DNA of 64,000 nt from Pseudomonadota bacterium (lineage in GTDB: Bacteria; Pseudomonadota; Alphaproteobacteria; Rickettsiales; UBA3002). Position 1 is the first letter of the stretch; each line of letters begins with the position of its first letter. The notes beneath the pieces are model-generated. The model ran no database searches. It saw only the letters and a list, made by a program, of their open reading frames with translations, and had not been told where the DNA came from. A program made the position numbers and the translations under genes. The stretch spans positions 425,166 through 489,165 of the forward strand of contig JAZKJM010000005.1 in assembly GCA_040384265.1 (NCBI GenBank), written 5' to 3'. Positions 1 through 7,703 of this stretch are shown here, in pieces.

Positions 1-485
1 AAATGTTTGGCGATTTCGGCGCGGAGTTCATCTTCGAGCCGGGCCGTCTCATCTGCGGCAATGCGGGCGTGCTGGTGACGCAAGTGCTCTATGTAAAACA
101 CGCCGCCAAAACCTATGTGGTGGTGGATGCCGGCATGAACGACCTGATGCGCCCGGCGCTGTATGACGCGGTGCACGCCATCGCGCCGCTGCAGAAAACG
201 GATGCGGCGAAAGCGGTGCTTTCGGTTGTCGGCCCAGTTTGCGAATCGACGGATGTGTTCGTTAAAGATGTGATGATGCCACTGCCCGCCGAGGGCGAGC
301 TGCTGGCCTTCCGCACCGCCGGGGCCTATGGCGCGAGCCTCAGCAATAGCTATAATTCACGCCTGTTGGTGCCGGAAGTGATGGTGCATGGCGAGCAATT
401 CGCCGTCATCCGCCCGCGCCCGACGTATGAAGATATGCTGGCGGCGGAAACCGTGCCGGACTGGGGCTTCCTAACGCGCGGCTAG
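1..485 (+). CDS. lysA: Diaminopimelate decarboxylase, C-terminal part (5' end outside window)
   Basis: This PLP enzyme decarboxylates meso-diaminopimelate to L-lysine, the last step of lysine synthesis. Only about 161 C-terminal residues lie in the window; the family is normally about 420 residues, and the frame is open from the first bases, so the first in-frame ATG at position 3 is internal. The segment is the C-terminal beta-barrel domain. It shows EPGRLI, the GPVCESTD motif whose Cys and Glu contribute to the dimer active site, and the YN pair near YNSRLLVPEV. The stop overlaps the end of the convergent hpt gene by four bases. The identification is firm; the missing N-terminal PLP domain cannot be judged. 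Confidence 0.95.
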   Translation, partial: MFGDFGAEFIFEPGRLICGNAGVLVTQVLYVKHAAKTYVVVDAGMNDLMRPALYDAVHAIAPLQKTDAAKAVLSVVGPVCESTDVFVKDVMMPLPAEGELLAFRTAGAYGASLSNSYNSRLLVPEVMVHGEQFAVIRPRPTYEDMLAAETVPDWGFLTRG

Positions 486-1018
486 TGCACGTCCAGATAG
501 CCGATAAACGGCAGTTCGCGGTAGTGGTTGGCGTAATCGAGACCGTAGCCGACGACGAATTTATCGGGGATGCTGAAGCCTACGAAATCGGATTTTACAT
601 CGACCACCAGCTTACCCGGTTTTTCGAGTAATACTGCGGTTTTTATCTCGGCGGCGCCACGCTCTTTCAGTAGTTCCTGCGCGAAGCTGAGGGTGCGGCC
701 AGTTTCCAAAATATCATCGACGATGAGCACGGTGCGATCCTTCACCTCATCGGTAATATCGCGTCCGATCAACACATTGCCACTGCTTTCGGTCGCTTTG
801 CCGTAGCTGCTGAGGGTCATGAAATCAATCTGCGGATGGACGCCGATGGCGTAGAGCTCGCGCACCAGATCCGCTGTAAACATGAACGAGCCGCGCAGCA
901 GCGAGACAATCAGGAAATCACCGCTGATCTTCGCGGCAATTTCGCCTGCCATGGCTTCCACCCGCTCCTTGATTTCGGCAGCGGTGAAGAGGATCGGTAT
1001 CGTTCGTTTTTCGGCCAT
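482..1018 (-). CDS. hpt: Hypoxanthine phosphoribosyltransferase
   Basis: A purine-salvage enzyme that transfers phosphoribose from PRPP to hypoxanthine or guanine in the cytoplasm. The 178-residue product has normal length for the family. The PRPP-binding loop VLIVDDILETGRTL is intact, with the two acidic residues followed by TGRT. The early SLLRGSFMF segment and the late DFVGFSIPDKFVVGYGLD segment also fit. The ATG at 1018 has AAGGA a few bases upstream. The gene converges on lysA with a four-base overlap. Xanthine-guanine specificity cannot be excluded by reading, but the sequence looks like the Hpt type. Confidence 0.93.
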   Translation of the reverse strand: MAEKRTIPILFTAAEIKERVEAMAGEIAAKISGDFLIVSLLRGSFMFTADLVRELYAIGVHPQIDFMTLSSYGKATESSGNVLIGRDITDEVKDRTVLIVDDILETGRTLSFAQELLKERGAAEIKTAVLLEKPGKLVVDVKSDFVGFSIPDKFVVGYGLDYANHYRELPFIGYLDVH

Positions 1019-1071
1019 GACAATCCTTAGGCGCTGGTGGGAAAGGGGTTTATAGGAGGCAATTTATAGGA

Positions 1072-1129
1072 GTTCGTGCACGCAAGGAAGGAGTGTAGCG
1101 GCGCTACATGACTGACTGAGTACACGAAC
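1072..1129. repeat. Composite palindromic intergenic element
   Basis: Outer arms GTTCGTGCAC (1072-1081) and GTACACGAAC (1120-1129) are inverted with one mismatch. Inside sits a small hairpin with arms TGTAGC and GCTACA (1094-1108). It lies between the divergently placed upstream end of hpt and the end of the zinc-ribbon gene. The nested symmetry suggests a dispersed palindromic element. Only one copy is visible here. Confidence 0.5.
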
Positions 1130-1169
1130 GACGCCGAAATTGACCATAGAAATCCATTTCCCGCCAGCG

Positions 1170-1829
1170 TCATCGCATCATCAGTTCGAGCGGGTGGCCC
1201 AGATCAAGCACAATGCTTGTCACCGAGCCGGCAAAGCTGGTTTCCACATTGGTGATGCGGAAGGGATAAATATCACCGGCCTTAAGCGGCGCTTTCACGG
1301 GGTATTCCCGGCTCCAGACGTCTTTGCCTTGTTTGTTTTTCAGCAGCACGCGCACTGTCGGCACCGTGCGGGTGACGCTGGCATGGTTGCGTACGCTGCC
1401 GGAGATGATGAACTTCACCTTGCTGCCCTCGCCCTGCTCGCGCTCCATCGTCACATCGGAGAACACGAGGCCCTCGGTGGTTTCGACGCCGAACATGCGG
1501 TAGACACTGCCCAGCGGCGATTCCACCCAGTGCGGAAAATAGGTGCAAAAGGCGAGCACCAGCCACACCAGCACAATCACGGGTGCCGCGATTTTGAACG
1601 GGCGCGGGCTGATGTCGCGCTTTTTAAGGGCGGGCACATTGGCGCCCTTGGCGAGCGGCTTGATTTCAACATCCGTTGGCACAGGCGCTTGCTCGGCCGC
1701 GAGCGGATCCGGGTGGGCGACGAACCATTGGTTGGTGCATTTGCCACAACGCACCATGCGCCCGGCGGGCGGAATCATCGCATCCGCCACCAGGAATCGG
1801 GCATGGCATTGAGGGCAATCGAGAATCAT
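1170..1829 (-). CDS. Zinc-ribbon (MJ0042-type) single-pass membrane protein
   Basis: The product (219 residues) starts with an MJ0042-type zinc ribbon, CPQCHARF followed by CGKC about 20 residues later. A central hydrophobic segment at roughly residues 100-120 (IVLVWLVLAFCTYF) follows. The C-terminal half is a beta-rich domain of the DUF3426 type. I chose the ATG at 1829 because it places the zinc ribbon at the N terminus; the longer frame up to 1949 adds residues without family character and would enter the structured intergenic region. In many alphaproteobacteria a gene of this kind sits beside ftsE, as here, divergently. The function is unknown; a regulatory or envelope role is inference. 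Confidence 0.75.
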   Translation of the reverse strand: MILDCPQCHARFLVADAMIPPAGRMVRCGKCTNQWFVAHPDPLAAEQAPVPTDVEIKPLAKGANVPALKKRDISPRPFKIAAPVIVLVWLVLAFCTYFPHWVESPLGSVYRMFGVETTEGLVFSDVTMEREQGEGSKVKFIISGSVRNHASVTRTVPTVRVLLKNKQGKDVWSREYPVKAPLKAGDIYPFRITNVETSFAGSVTSIVLDLGHPLELMMR

Positions 1830-1874
1830 AGGTTTGGACAATAAACTATTTGGTGGAAACGTTCCAGCCGATAT

Positions 1875-1938
1875 ATAGGTGTTTGGCTCATTTATGAGAT
1901 AAACACCTATCAAACCCGTCGCCGAGAGCGGCGGGTTT
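1875..1938. promoter_or_regulatory. Two tandem hairpins between zinc-ribbon gene and ftsE
   Basis: The first hairpin has perfect ten-base arms, ATAGGTGTTT (1875-1884) and AAACACCTAT (1901-1910), and an inner CTCAT/ATGAG pair. The second pairs AAACCC (1912-1917) with GGGTTT (1933-1938) around an inner GCCG/CGGC. Both lie in the space between two divergent genes, upstream of ftsE. They could be an operator, a structured leader or a terminator-like barrier. No T-run follows the second stem, so a simple intrinsic terminator on the + strand is unlikely. Confidence 0.5.
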
Positions 1939-2005
1939 GCGCCGCGCACGCGAGCGAGACAAAAAAATAATGTCCCATTATTTTTTTACCCCTATAGATG
2001 GTGGC

Positions 2006-2668
2006 ATGATTCGCTGTAACAACATGTCGCTGGAGTATATTTCAGGAAAGCCGGTGCTGCGGCATGTGAACCTGCATCTGGAGCCGGGCTCGTTTACGTT
2101 TGTATCCGGTGCGAGTGGTGCCGGGAAGTCCTCGCTGCTGAGCCTGCTGGCGCTATCGCTCAAGCCGACATCGGGCACGATGTCGCTGTTCGGGGCGGAT
2201 GTGACCGACCTGCCGCGCGAGGCGCTGCCGGATATGCGCCGCAAAATCGGCACGGTGTTTCAGGATTTTCAATTGCTCAACCACCTGACGGTGGCGGAAA
2301 ATGTGGCGCTGCCACTCAAAATTATTGGCGAAACGCGTGATGATATTCATGTGAAAGTGAAAGAGCTGATCGGCTGGATCGGCCTCGAAGGCTTTGCGGA
2401 TGTGCGGCCGCCGCTGCTTTCGGGCGGGCAAAAACAACGGGTGGCGATTGCGCGCGCGGTCATCAACAAACCGTTGCTGATCCTCGCGGATGAGCCGACC
2501 GGAAACCTCGACCACGAGCTGAGCATGAAACTGATGTATCTGTTCCGCTCGCTCAACAAAGTGGGCACCACCGTGGTGTTTGCGACCCACGATGGCTCGC
2601 TGATGGAAGCGTTCGAATACCCGACAATTTTCCTGCGCGATGGCCAGCTGCACCGCTCGCGGCGCTAA
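2006..2668 (+). CDS. ftsE: Cell-division ABC transporter ATP-binding protein FtsE
   Basis: FtsE is the ATPase that, with membrane partner FtsX, controls cell-wall hydrolases at the division septum. The 220-residue product has Walker [10 protein letters not shown], the Q-loop in VFQDFQLL, the ABC signature LSGGQKQR, Walker [14 protein letters not shown] and the switch His in FATHDG. The ATG at 2006 gives the usual FtsE start ([11 protein letters not shown]) after GGTGG; an upstream ATG at 1970 would add an AT-rich tail foreign to the family. Unusually, ftsX is not next in line but lies 1.1 kb away on the other strand (3817-4713). The 3' end overlaps the convergent ydcF-like gene by four bases. 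Confidence 0.93.
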   Translation: MIRCNNMSLEYISGKPVLRHVNLHLEPGSFTFVSGASGAGKSSLLSLLALSLKPTSGTMSLFGADVTDLPREALPDMRRKIGTVFQDFQLLNHLTVAENVALPLKIIGETRDDIHVKVKELIGWIGLEGFADVRPPLLSGGQKQRVAIARAVINKPLLILADEPTGNLDHELSMKLMYLFRSLNKVGTTVVFATHDGSLMEAFEYPTIFLRDGQLHRSRR

Positions 2669-3240
2669 CGAATTAACAACGTCGCGAAATATTTGTAGAA
2701 CTCGCTGAAGACCAGCCTACGCGTGTTTTCATGCACCCACCATTCGTCGCGGCGGAAGCCTTCGGGGAAGACCGGATCGGCGATAATGGTGAGGCCCGGC
2801 ATGGCCACCTCGAACTCGCGCACGCTGCGCTTCATGTGGTAGCTCGCCGTGACAAGGCGGATGCTGTGGATGCCGCGCTCGCGGATGAAGCGCGCGGTTT
2901 GGTCGGCATTGCTGAGCGTGCTGCGGGCGATGTAATCGAAAATAATTTCCGGCCGACGCTCGCGGATTTTCTGCTGCACGGGCGCGCTTGCATGCTCGCT
3001 GAGCATCTGCGCGGTGGTGACATGCTCGCCGACACCGCTGATGAACAGGATCGGCGCGGAGCCCTCGGCCAGCATGGCGATGCCGTGTTCCACGCGTGCT
3101 TTACCGCCGGTGAGCACCACAATCGCATCCGTGGTGACACTCGCCGGCACGCTGCGTGTGGGCATGGAATGGACGAACCAGACCAGCGCACCGGACCAGG
3201 CAATCGCCGCTAACATGATGATGGAGAGAATAAACCGCAT
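2665..3240 (-). CDS. YdcF/SanA-like DUF218 membrane-anchored protein
   Basis: A 191-residue protein with an N-terminal transmembrane anchor (about residues 3-24) followed by a DUF218 domain. Visible family features are TDAIVVLTGG near residue 40, the central acidic/polar run, and ITASYHM-like RLVTASYHMKRS. DUF218 proteins such as SanA, ElyC and YdcF are linked to envelope integrity and peptidoglycan precursor handling, but the chemistry is not established. It is the last gene of a minus-strand run ftsX-gmhB-ydcF, 25 bases after gmhB. A gene of this type commonly follows ftsX in alphaproteobacteria. Confidence 0.8.
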   Translation of the reverse strand: MRFILSIIMLAAIAWSGALVWFVHSMPTRSVPASVTTDAIVVLTGGKARVEHGIAMLAEGSAPILFISGVGEHVTTAQMLSEHASAPVQQKIRERRPEIIFDYIARSTLSNADQTARFIRERGIHSIRLVTASYHMKRSVREFEVAMPGLTIIADPVFPEGFRRDEWWVHENTRRLVFSEFYKYFATLLIR

Positions 3241-3265
3241 ATGCGGAAGCTAATGTGCGAAACGC

Positions 3266-3817
3266 TTAAGCGCCAGCATAATGCGCGATGATGTGCTCCG
3301 CCGCGGCGTAAAGGTCATCGACAATGACCACCGGCGCAATATGGGAGGGGATGCCCGCTGCTTCCAGCCGCGCGCCTTTGCCGGTGCGCACGAGGATGCG
3401 GGGGCAACCGGCGGCGATACCGGCTTCCATATCGCGCTGCATATCACCCACAAACGGCGTGCGGGCGGCGTCCCCACCGAGATCGGCGAGGGCTTCGAGC
3501 AGCATGCCGGGGGCGGGTTTGCGGCGGGCGGATGGCGCATCCGGATGGTCGGGTGCGTAATAAACCTTGTTAATGCGGCCACCGGCGCGGGCGATTTCAC
3601 CGCACATGAACGCATGCACCTTAGCGACGATTTCTTCCGTGGTTTCGCCCTTACCGATGGCGGATTGGTTGGTGCACACAGCAATATCGAACCCGGCCTT
3701 GGTGAGCAACACCACCGCGTCGATGGCGCGCGGCAGGAACTCGAATTCCTCGAACGCGAGGACACCGGTGGGCGAATCGGCGTTGATAACGCCGTCACGA
3801 TCAAGCAGAACCATCAT
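3266..3817 (-). CDS. gmhB: D-glycero-D-manno-heptose 1,7-bisphosphate 7-phosphatase (HAD family)
   Basis: A HAD-type phosphatase of 183 residues that removes the C7 phosphate from heptose bisphosphate on the way to ADP-heptose for lipopolysaccharide core. The N terminus carries the nucleophile motif LLDRDGVIN, followed by TNQSAIGKG, the zinc-loop region (here YYAPDHPDAPSARRKPAPG) and the metal motif FVGDMQRDMEAG. The start overlaps the ftsX stop as TAATG, implying translational coupling. The usual cysteines of the GmhB zinc loop are not obvious in the loop, so a related histidinol-phosphate-type phosphatase remains possible. gmhA is present in the same window at 19.9 kb. Confidence 0.82.
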   Translation of the reverse strand: MMVLLDRDGVINADSPTGVLAFEEFEFLPRAIDAVVLLTKAGFDIAVCTNQSAIGKGETTEEIVAKVHAFMCGEIARAGGRINKVYYAPDHPDAPSARRKPAPGMLLEALADLGGDAARTPFVGDMQRDMEAGIAAGCPRILVRTGKGARLEAAGIPSHIAPVVIVDDLYAAAEHIIAHYAGA

Positions 3818-4713
3818 TAGTGCATATGCCCCAGCATGGATTGAACCGTCAACCGGGTTGCGACCAGCGCAATGAGGCCGGTGAAAATCGGCAGTAGGAT
3901 GAACATCAGCCCGTGCATGACACTCATGCTGATTTCCGGCAGCACCGGGCTGTGCCAGCGCAGCGAAATGATGACGGCGGTGGCGAAAATAAGCGCCGCG
4001 AACAGCACCCCGCCCATCGCCCCGCGCGCCGCAAGCCACGCGCTGTTCCACTGGAACTGACGCAGGATATATTCATCCGTCGCGCCGAACATATGCAGCA
4101 GGCTGACCGTTTTGAAATGCAGTTTGAGGTTGGTGCGCGCGACCAGAATAATCATGCCAACCACGCACAGAATAAGCAGGATAGCCACCAGCAGCACCAG
4201 CGCCTGCAGCAGGCTTGCGGCCTTGACCATATGGCCGATCCACGGCCCGCGATCCTCGACCCGCAGATTGGTGTCGATTTTCGCGAGGCTGGATTTGAGC
4301 TTGGCCACATCCACCGCGGTTTCGCGGTTGCTGACGGCGGTTTTGACATCGATGATAACCGGCACCGGCAAATCGGCGAGAGCAAAATCGGCGCCCAGCC
4401 ATGGCTTCAGCAGCTCTTCCATCTGCGCGGTGGTGAGGACACTGACCCCCTCCACCCCGGCGGTTTGCTGCAGCATGCGGGTGACGGAATCCATATACGC
4501 CGCATCGTTCGCGCGGGCGCGCGGCACCTCCACCTGCAACATCCCAATCACCTCGCGTGACTGGCTGGAGAGCGCGTTGGTCAGGCACATGGCCACCGCC
4601 AGCAGCAGCGCCGCAAACCCAACGAGGCAGGCAATCATCGCCGGCAGCATGCGGTGCGCATCATCCCGCGCGAAGGGGATATCGGTCGCAATCAGCTGAC
4701 GGAATTTGTTCAT
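3817..4713 (-). CDS. ftsX: Cell-division protein FtsX (permease of the FtsEX complex)
   Basis: A 298-residue membrane protein with the FtsX layout. It has a cytoplasmic N terminus, a first transmembrane helix (about residues 22-45), a large periplasmic loop to about residue 165, then three helices (about 168-195, 225-245 and 270-290). The loop contains the family-like progression VEGVSVLTTAQMEELLKPWL and PVPVIIDV. The C-terminal half carries the short cytoplasmic HMFGATDEYIL motif typical of FtsX. I chose the ATG at 4713 because longer frames read through a region with no protein character. It heads a run ftsX-gmhB-ydcF and is on the opposite strand to ftsE. Confidence 0.9.
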   Translation of the reverse strand: MNKFRQLIATDIPFARDDAHRMLPAMIACLVGFAALLLAVAMCLTNALSSQSREVIGMLQVEVPRARANDAAYMDSVTRMLQQTAGVEGVSVLTTAQMEELLKPWLGADFALADLPVPVIIDVKTAVSNRETAVDVAKLKSSLAKIDTNLRVEDRGPWIGHMVKAASLLQALVLLVAILLILCVVGMIILVARTNLKLHFKTVSLLHMFGATDEYILRQFQWNSAWLAARGAMGGVLFAALIFATAVIISLRWHSPVLPEISMSVMHGLMFILLPIFTGLIALVATRLTVQSMLGHMH

Positions 4714-4762
4714 GGAATCATCATAACCAGTTTCATTTTCGCATACCAGCGAAAGCTGCAGG

Positions 4763-5335
4763 TTACGCGCTCGTATCCACCGCTTTGACCGGGTTGCTGG
4801 CGGCGGCGACGCCAACCATGGCGGGGCGCAGCAGGCGGTCGTGGATGACATACCCGGCTTGCAGCACCTGCACGACCGTGCCCGGCACCGCATCCGGCGT
4901 GTCGATCTGGGCGACGGCCTGATGGAGATTATGGTCGAATTTCTGGCCCATCGGGTCGATGCGCTGGATGCCCTGGCGGTTAAAAATGCCCAGCAGCTCA
5001 TTGAGTGTCATCTCCACCCCAGTCGCGAGGTTGGCGACGGTGGGCTGGGTTTCCTTCAGTTCCGCCGGAATGCTATCGAGCGCGCGCTGCAGGTTTTCGA
5101 GCACGCTGACAAGGTCACGCGCGAAGCCGGTGACGGCGTATTTGCTCATATCGGCCAGCTCACGCTCGGTGCGGCGGCGGGTGTTGTCGGCCTCGGCCAG
5201 GGCACGCAGCATCTGGTCCTTCAATCCGGCGATTTCTTTTTCCTTTTCTTCCAGCACTGCCTGAAGGGCGCGGGCAATCGCCTCGGGCTCGATTTCGGCC
5301 TGCGGCTCAGCGGGCAATTCCTGTTCTTCATCCAT
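4763..5335 (-). CDS. grpE: Nucleotide exchange factor GrpE
   Basis: GrpE releases ADP from DnaK in the heat-shock chaperone cycle. The 190-residue product has an acidic N terminus and a long coiled coil (about residues 25-85, with [16 protein letters not shown]). The C-terminal beta domain shows the family signatures NPMGQKFD-like [15 protein letters not shown] and [21 protein letters not shown]. The ATG at 5335 is preceded by AAGGAG at good spacing, so the ATG seven codons upstream is less likely. hrcA, often upstream of grpE in alphaproteobacteria, is absent; rph lies divergently instead. Confidence 0.95.
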   Translation of the reverse strand: MDEEQELPAEPQAEIEPEAIARALQAVLEEKEKEIAGLKDQMLRALAEADNTRRRTERELADMSKYAVTGFARDLVSVLENLQRALDSIPAELKETQPTVANLATGVEMTLNELLGIFNRQGIQRIDPMGQKFDHNLHQAVAQIDTPDAVPGTVVQVLQAGYVIHDRLLRPAMVGVAAASNPVKAVDTSA

Positions 5336-5359
5336 GGTCGTCTCCTTGTGATGCACGCT

Positions 5360-5388
5360 ATATGTAGATTATTTCATCTTTTTTCAAG
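5360..5388 (-). promoter_or_regulatory. Candidate grpE promoter
   Basis: On the minus strand CTTG (5388-5385) is followed after 17 bases by CTACATAT (5367-5360), about 25 bases before the grpE start. CTTG with this spacing recalls alphaproteobacterial heat-shock sigma (RpoH) promoters, and the same bases also give TTGAAA, a fair vegetative -35. The -10 part matches only partly. This is an inference from a single site. Confidence 0.35.
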
Positions 5389-5491
5389 TGGGGATGTTGA
5401 GGGCCGTGATGCCGGTTTATTTGTCATTCCCGCTTTCGCGCGGCGGACAAATGCGATAGACCATGGCCAGCCTATCAACTTTGGAGTTCCC

Positions 5492-6211
5492 ATGACCCGT
5501 TCTTTCAACCGCGCTGCCGATGGTTTACGCCCTGTCACCCTCACGCCCGATATTTCGCGCCATGCCGAGGGTTCGTGCCTGGTCGAGTTTGGCCACACCA
5601 AGGTGCTCTGCACCGCGACGGTGGAAACCAGCGTGCCGCCATTCCTGCGTAACACCGGCTCCGGCTGGGTGACGGCGGAATATGGCATGCTGCCGCGCGC
5701 GACCAATTCGCGTAACCCGCGTGAGGCGGCCAAGGGCAAACAATCCGGCCGCACGCAGGAAATTCAGCGCCTCATCGGCCGCTCGCTGCGCACGGCGGTG
5801 GATTTGGGCAAGCTGGGCGAGCGCCAGATTATCATCGATTGCGACGTGATCGAGGCGGATGGTGGCACCCGCACCGCCTCCATCACCGGCGGCTTTGTGG
5901 CGCTGGCGCGCGCGATTCAATCGCTGCAGAAAAAGGGCGATCTGAAAAGCTCGCCGCTGCTGTCGCCGGTTGCGGCGATTTCCTGCGGCATCGTGAAAGG
6001 CGTCCCGCTGCTGGATCTGGATTATGTCGAGGATTCCGGCGCGGAGGTGGATGCCAACATCATCATGACCGCCAGCGGTGAAATTGTGGAGCTGCAAATG
6101 TCGGGCGAGGAAGCGACATTCACCGAGTCCGAGCTGGCGGCGCTGCTGGTGCTGGGCAAGGCGGGTATCACGGCGCTGATCGAGCAACAGCGCCTGGCGC
6201 TGGGGCTGTAA
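5492..6211 (+). CDS. rph: Ribonuclease PH
   Basis: A phosphorolytic 3'-to-5' exoribonuclease that trims tRNA 3' ends. The 239-residue product has the normal length. It begins with the typical [11 protein letters not shown] segment and contains [12 protein letters not shown], the [14 protein letters not shown] motif, the phosphate-site region with [12 protein letters not shown], and [19 protein letters not shown]. The ATG at 5492 is preceded by GGAG; longer upstream frames are noise. It is divergent from grpE, and rdgB begins two bases after its stop, so rph-rdgB-flavin reductase look like one operon. Confidence 0.95.
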   Translation: MTRSFNRAADGLRPVTLTPDISRHAEGSCLVEFGHTKVLCTATVETSVPPFLRNTGSGWVTAEYGMLPRATNSRNPREAAKGKQSGRTQEIQRLIGRSLRTAVDLGKLGERQIIIDCDVIEADGGTRTASITGGFVALARAIQSLQKKGDLKSSPLLSPVAAISCGIVKGVPLLDLDYVEDSGAEVDANIIMTASGEIVELQMSGEEATFTESELAALLVLGKAGITALIEQQRLALGL

Positions 6212-6213
6212 TC

Positions 6214-6819
6214 ATGGCCGCGCCGCTCATCATCGCCAGCCATAACGAAGGCAAGGTGCGCGAGTTCCGCGAGCTGTTGGCGCCACTAGGTTTCAGCGTG
6301 CGCTCGGCGGCGGAGCTTAACCTCATCGAGCCCGACGAAACCGGCCAGACATTTGAGGAAAACGCCGCGCTCAAAGCCCGCGCGGCGGCCACGGTCGGCG
6401 GCATGAACGCGCTGGCGGATGATTCCGGGCTGGTCGTGCCCGCGCTCGATGATGCGCCGGGCATTTACTCCGCCCGCTGGGCCGGGGCATCCAAGGATTT
6501 CACGCAGGCGATGGGCCGGGTTTCGCGCGAGCTGCATAACCGCCGTTTGGAGCCCACTGGCACGCCCGCCTATTTCGTGTGTGTGCTGTCCTTCTGCACG
6601 CCGGAAGGAACGCTGCGCACCGTGCGTGGCGAGGCGCATGGCACGCTCACCTTCCCGGCCCGCGGCCTGCGCGGCTTTGGCTACGACCCGATTTTCATTC
6701 CGGCAGGCCACAGCGAAACCTTCGGCGAGATGGATCCAGACGCAAAAAACCGCATGAGCCACCGCGCGAAAGCCTTCGCGGCGCTTCTCGATGTGCTGAA
6801 AGAGGAACGCGCTGCATGA
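6214..6819 (+). CDS. rdgB: Non-canonical purine NTP pyrophosphatase (RdgB/HAM1)
   Basis: This enzyme hydrolyses ITP, dITP and XTP to monophosphates and so keeps deaminated purines out of nucleic acids. At 201 residues it has normal length. Seen motifs are SHNEGKVREF at the N terminus, the catalytic ADDSGLVVPAL, the GFGYDPIFIP substrate loop and SHRAKAF near the C terminus. It follows rph after two bases and overlaps the next start as ATGA, so the three genes are probably co-transcribed. Confidence 0.95.
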   Translation: MAAPLIIASHNEGKVREFRELLAPLGFSVRSAAELNLIEPDETGQTFEENAALKARAAATVGGMNALADDSGLVVPALDDAPGIYSARWAGASKDFTQAMGRVSRELHNRRLEPTGTPAYFVCVLSFCTPEGTLRTVRGEAHGTLTFPARGLRGFGYDPIFIPAGHSETFGEMDPDAKNRMSHRAKAFAALLDVLKEERAA

Positions 6820-7361
6820 CCCTGAAATTACTTGCGCTTGCTGCCTCGAACCGTGCCGAGTCGCTGAACAAACGCCTGCTTGCCCTCGCCGTGGTGCAGG
6901 CGCAAAAGGCCGGGGCGGAAGTGACCGTGCTCGATTACGCCGCCTGCGCCTCGCCGCTCTATGAAGGCGAAGATAGTGCCACCTTGCCAAACGGTGCAAA
7001 GCGCCTGAGCGAAGCGCTGCTGCTGCATGATGGGCTGCTGCTCGCCAGCCCGGAATATAACTGGTCGATCCCCGCCGCGCTCAAAAACCTGATCGACTGG
7101 CTGTCGATCGATGCGGCGCAACCGCTCAAAGGCCGCAGCGCGCTGCTGATGTGCGCGAGCCCCTCCGTGCGCGGTGGTATTCTTGGCCTCAATCAGCTCA
7201 GCCTGCCGCTGGCGCATTTGGGCATGTATGTGTATCCGCATTTAATCGCGATTGGGGACGCCAATGAGCAGCTCAGCGGCGCGGGCATCAACGCCAAAGA
7301 CCAGCAATTCTTCCATCAATGCATCGATGATTTTGTGCGGGTGACAAAAACCAACAGGTAA
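6816..7361 (+). CDS. NAD(P)H-dependent FMN reductase
   Basis: A flavodoxin-fold reductase (181 residues) of the NADPH_dep_FMN_red family, which uses NAD(P)H to reduce FMN or quinone/azo substrates. The N terminus shows the phosphate-binding loop ASNRAESLNKRL. The central SPEYNWSIPAALKNLIDW is the family signature. The start overlaps the rdgB stop (ATGA), so it is translated from the same message. The physiological substrate cannot be told from sequence. Confidence 0.85.
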   Translation: MTLKLLALAASNRAESLNKRLLALAVVQAQKAGAEVTVLDYAACASPLYEGEDSATLPNGAKRLSEALLLHDGLLLASPEYNWSIPAALKNLIDWLSIDAAQPLKGRSALLMCASPSVRGGILGLNQLSLPLAHLGMYVYPHLIAIGDANEQLSGAGINAKDQQFFHQCIDDFVRVTKTNR

Positions 7362-7364
7362 GCC

Positions 7365-7685
7365 ATGGCCAATCGTGCAGCTTCTCGGAAATATTGGTGG
7401 AGGGCGTACTTTACCTGGTTTCTGGTATGGGTGGGCCTGCTGCTGTGGAACCATTACGTTGCACCGGTCGATATTCAATTATTGCGTATTGGCCTTCTTG
7501 GCCTGGCGATCGGGCATAGCATCATTGTGATAGGCTCTTTCCACACCGGGATTCCAGTCTACCCCGTGTTTGTGTTCCGCTCCCAAAACCCTAAAAGCTT
7601 CTGGTTCGGATCGGTGGTGATGTTTACTATGAGCGCCGCTACGGCTATCATAGTAGTGCTCTCGCTTTTAGGAATCATTCGCTAA
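7365..7685 (+). CDS. Small three-helix membrane protein, function unknown
   Basis: A 106-residue hydrophobic protein with three predicted transmembrane segments, at about residues 13-29, 40-60 and 80-104. The short N-terminal basic stretch (ANRAASRKYWWR) suggests an N-in topology. It starts three bases after the flavin reductase stop, so it may belong to that operon. I recognise no family. The continuous frame, tight spacing and clean hydrophobic pattern support it being real. Confidence 0.6.
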   Translation: MANRAASRKYWWRAYFTWFLVWVGLLLWNHYVAPVDIQLLRIGLLGLAIGHSIIVIGSFHTGIPVYPVFVFRSQNPKSFWFGSVVMFTMSAATAIIVVLSLLGIIR

Positions 7686-7703
7686 TCACGTTAAGGAATT
7701 TCC

